A stretch of 49,815 bases of DNA from Thermoflexales bacterium (GTDB lineage: Bacteria > Chloroflexota > Anaerolineae > Fen-1058), in the NCBI GenBank assembly GCA_016931085.1, contig JAFGFO010000037.1, positions 1 through 49,815 on the forward strand. Reading direction: 5' to 3'. Position 1 is the first letter of the stretch, and each line of letters opens with the position of its first letter. The notes beneath the pieces are model-generated. The model made no database searches. It worked only from the letters and a program-made list of their open reading frames with translations, and had not been told where the DNA came from. Below are positions 49,709 to 49,815 of this stretch, in pieces. A program made the translations under genes and the position numbers.

Positions 49709-49815
49709 CAGCCCAGGGCTGATATAAAAAGCCTGCTGAAAGCAGGCTAACGCGCCTCGGCGCGTTTTGGGTATCAGCCTGCGAATTCATTCGCAGGCAC
49801 AGGCGCATTGGCGCG
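49709..49815. repeat. Run of four consecutive hairpins at the window end
   Basis: cagccc-a-gggctg (49709-49721); agcctgct-gaa-agcaggct (49730-49748); aacgcgcc-tc-ggcgcgtt (49749-49766, followed by tt); gcctgcgaat-tc-attcgcaggc (49777-49798). A fifth appears to begin at 49802 but is cut off. Not a CRISPR (units differ). Function unknown; could include a bidirectional terminator. Confidence 0.78.

Overview
The window reads as one long surface-polysaccharide (envelope glycan) locus, with nearly every gene on the + strand. High GC at both ends, many GTG/TTG starts, dispersed short palindromes, heptanucleotide tandem repeats, and gene types such as Uma2, MNT/HEPN pairs, UPF0175/DUF3368, DUF1616 and CPBP proteases suggest a member of the Chloroflexota (Anaerolineae/Caldilineae-like). 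That is inference from gene content; no rRNA or marker gene is present.

Layout. 0.1-3.3 kb: GT4 glycosyltransferase, degenerate methyltransferase-like protein, alpha-toroid protein. 3.4-4.3 kb: MNT/HEPN toxin-antitoxin-like pair. 4.3-6.5 kb: GT2 glycosyltransferase, a 23-codon relic of an ABC-2 permease, and a sugar-nucleotide epimerase. 6.5-8.6 kb: an island with a wzt relic, Uma2, YgiT-type zinc finger, UPF0175 and a truncated DUF3368 toxin fused to further transporter/epimerase relics. 8.6-13.7 kb: methyltransferase, two GT4s, asparagine synthetase. 13.8-17.4 kb: the intact export module wzm, wecB, wzt. 17.4-33.0 kb: a visibly lower-GC, probably serotype-specific block of glycosyltransferases, SAM methyltransferases, two epimerases and a second alpha-toroid protein. 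33.07-35.01 kb: a complete insertion sequence with terminal inverted repeats and an 8-bp target duplication. 35.0-41.1 kb: methyltransferase, a large exported protein with calcium-loop-like repeats, two polytopic membrane proteins (one ArnT/GT39-like). 41.1-44.8 kb: GT4 plus hddC-hddA-gmhB, three of the four steps to GDP-D-glycero-D-manno-heptose. 44.8-49.6 kb: DUF218, DUF1616, CPBP protease, O-antigen-ligase-like protein, and a small membrane protein on the minus strand.

How it works together (inference): nucleotide sugars are made by the epimerases, WecB and the heptose enzymes; about a dozen glycosyltransferases build the glycan and seven methyltransferases decorate it; Wzm/Wzt exports it; the ligase-like and ArnT-like proteins act outside the membrane.

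Most interesting: (1) three broken copies of wzm/epimerase/wzt ends scattered over 9 kb, which indicate repeated cassette exchange at the transporter genes; (2) an insertion sequence that removed the start of a methyltransferase gene and supplies a new ATG from its own terminal repeat; (3) short palindromes and heptad repeats placed in-frame inside genes or exactly bridging stop and start codons.
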